Positions 8,359-8,916 of a stretch of DNA of 8,916 nucleotides are shown here, one piece after another. Source of the stretch: Candidatus Omnitrophota bacterium. GTDB taxonomy: Bacteria; Omnitrophota; Gorgyraeia; 2-02-FULL-51-18. The stretch is taken from assembly GCA_016196505.1 (NCBI GenBank), contig JACPXO010000050.1:1-8916 (forward strand), in the 5' to 3' direction. The notes under the pieces were generated by a model. That model did no database searches. It had not been told where the DNA came from and saw only the letters and a list, made by a program, of their open reading frames with translations. Position 1 is the first letter of the stretch. Every line of letters starts with the position of its first letter. Both the position numbers and the translations under genes were made by a program.

Positions 8359-8412
8359 ACTTCCAAAAGTTCCTATTACTTACGCAAAGGTCAGTAGGCA
8401 AATAATCGATCC

Positions 8413-8418
8413 TAAGGA
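8413..8418 (+). promoter_or_regulatory. Ribosome-binding site of dapL
   Basis: TAAGGA lies 4 nt before the ATG at 8423, just outside the right arm of the nested repeat. dapL therefore keeps its own ribosome-binding site. The 26 nt between the repeat and the ATG show no clear promoter. Confidence 0.6.
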
Positions 8419-8422
8419 AAGT

Positions 8423-8916
8423 ATGAGTTTCGTTTTCAAAGAATCCGAACGTTTAAAAGCGCTGCCTCCGTACCTCTTTGTGGAGATCGACCGGGCCAAA
8501 CGCCGGGCAATCGAAGCGGGAGTGCACGTGATCGACTTTGGGGTGGGGGATCCCGATTTTTCCACCCCCGATCTTGTGATCCGCTCCATGACGAAACATA
8601 TCCAGAGCGACGGCACGCATCATTATCCGCTTGACCGCGGGAACGCCGTTTTCAGACGCGCGATCGCCGAGTGGGCCCAGACGCGCTTTGGGACGGTTTT
8701 CGATCCGGACACCGAGGTGCTGCCGCTCATCGGGTCCAAGGAAGGCATCGCCCATTTTCCTCTGGCGTTCATCAACCCGGGGGATGTCGCTCTCGTGCCG
8801 GACCCCTGCTACCCGCCTTATCGCAGTGGGACCCAGTTCGCCGGCGGCGAGGTTTATGACCTCCCTTTGAGCGAAGAAAAAGGGTTTTTGCCGGATCTTG
8901 AGGCGGTGCCCGGCGA
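8423..8916 (+). CDS. dapL: LL-diaminopimelate aminotransferase, N-terminal part (3' truncated by window edge)
   Basis: PLP-dependent fold type I aminotransferase that converts tetrahydrodipicolinate plus glutamate directly to LL-DAP, bypassing the acylated DapD/DapC/DapE steps. The frame is open from ATG 8423 to the last base, giving 164 codons of an expected ~390-410. It starts MSFVFKESERLKALPPYLFV, resembling the DapL N-terminus in which a RLKKLPPYLF-like stretch is typical. FGVGDPDFSTP is at residues 39-49, HYPLDRGNAVFRRAIAEW at 67-84, GSKEGIAHFPLAF at 104-116 and PDPCYPPYR at 126-134. The PLP lysine lies beyond the window. Class I aminotransferases are hard to separate by the N-terminal half alone. 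The position right after dapA-dapB, with no dapD, dapC or dapE in the cluster, makes DapL the best call. Confidence 0.88.
   Translation, partial: MSFVFKESERLKALPPYLFVEIDRAKRRAIEAGVHVIDFGVGDPDFSTPDLVIRSMTKHIQSDGTHHYPLDRGNAVFRRAIAEWAQTRFGTVFDPDTEVLPLIGSKEGIAHFPLAFINPGDVALVPDPCYPPYRSGTQFAGGEVYDLPLSEEKGFLPDLEAVPG

Larger units (their letters stand above)
8123..8396. repeat. 274-bp nested inverted-repeat element (palindrome of palindromes)
   Basis: The outer arms 8123-8148 and 8371-8396 are perfect 26-bp inverted repeats, extended inward by TTTTGG (8150-8155) with CCAAAA (8363-8368) past a small bulge. They enclose two ~90-nt hairpins (8160-8251 and 8269-8358), and CCCC-TCC-GGGG at 8255-8265 sits between them. 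The centre of the outer arms is 8259.5; both inner hairpins are centred 54 nt from it, so the whole is symmetric. The element fills most of the dapB-dapL gap and its left arm contains the dapB stop. The two hairpins are related copies in inverted orientation. It carries no convincing gene. It may be a MITE-like or REP/BIME-like element. The outermost TA could be a target duplication, but TA is self-complementary, so this is weak evidence. Confidence 0.9.

Noticed and set aside
8123..8396. CRISPR array or intact insertion sequence
   Set aside because: The repeats are inverted rather than regularly spaced direct repeats, and no transposase or cas reading frame is present.
8152..8397. Open frame of 81 codons across the dapB-dapL gap, and a minus-strand frame at 7944-8366
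   Set aside because: Both are read through the nested inverted repeat, so their composition comes from the repeat arms. They lack a ribosome-binding site and any recognisable domain.

Overview
The window is a block of nine co-directional, tightly packed biosynthetic genes on the + strand. It holds the end of arginine synthesis followed by the diaminopimelate/lysine branch: argD (3' part only), argF, argG, argH, lysA, dapF, dapA, dapB and dapL (5' part only). All products were recognised from family motifs read in the translations. The base composition is moderately GC-rich. The pathway content (meso-diaminopimelate through the one-step LL-DAP aminotransferase, DapL) points to an anaerobic, diderm-type bacterium. 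From memory, similar arg-lys-dap clusters occur in Desulfuromonadales such as Geobacter and in uncultured PVC-side lineages such as Omnitrophota. I lean weakly to an uncultured lineage of this kind but cannot fix the taxon from the window alone.

Layout. Positions 1-1671 carry argD and argF, 6 nt apart. Positions 1672-1757 are an 86-nt gap filled by a long imperfect hairpin that abuts the argG ribosome-binding site. Positions 1758-8139 carry argG, argH, lysA, dapF, dapA and dapB, with gaps of 29, 2, 1 and 12 nt and then a 4-nt ATGA overlap, which is typical of one translationally coupled operon. Positions 8123-8396 hold a striking nested inverted-repeat element. It starts inside the last codons of dapB and separates dapB from dapL, which begins at 8423 and runs off the end. 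No strong promoter or classical terminator is visible, so transcription probably starts upstream of the window.

How the genes work together. ArgD, ArgF, ArgG and ArgH carry out the successive steps from N-acetylglutamate semialdehyde to arginine, with the deacetylation step supplied from outside the window. DapA, DapB, DapL, DapF and LysA together take aspartate semialdehyde plus pyruvate to lysine, and the block therefore contains every step of the DapL variant after aspartate semialdehyde. DapL replaces the DapD/DapC/DapE steps. ArgD could also act on succinylated DAP intermediates in other organisms, but DapL makes that unnecessary here.

The most unusual DNA is the 274-bp element at 8123-8396. 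It has 26-bp perfect outer inverted repeats, two ~90-nt inner hairpins that are related inverted copies with compensatory stem changes, and a small hairpin on the dyad axis. The left outer arm supplies the last codons and stop of dapB. Secondary points of interest are the polycationic N-terminal extension of ArgF, which contains a 7-bp tandem repeat, the argF-argG hairpin, and several non-consensus residues in ArgH.
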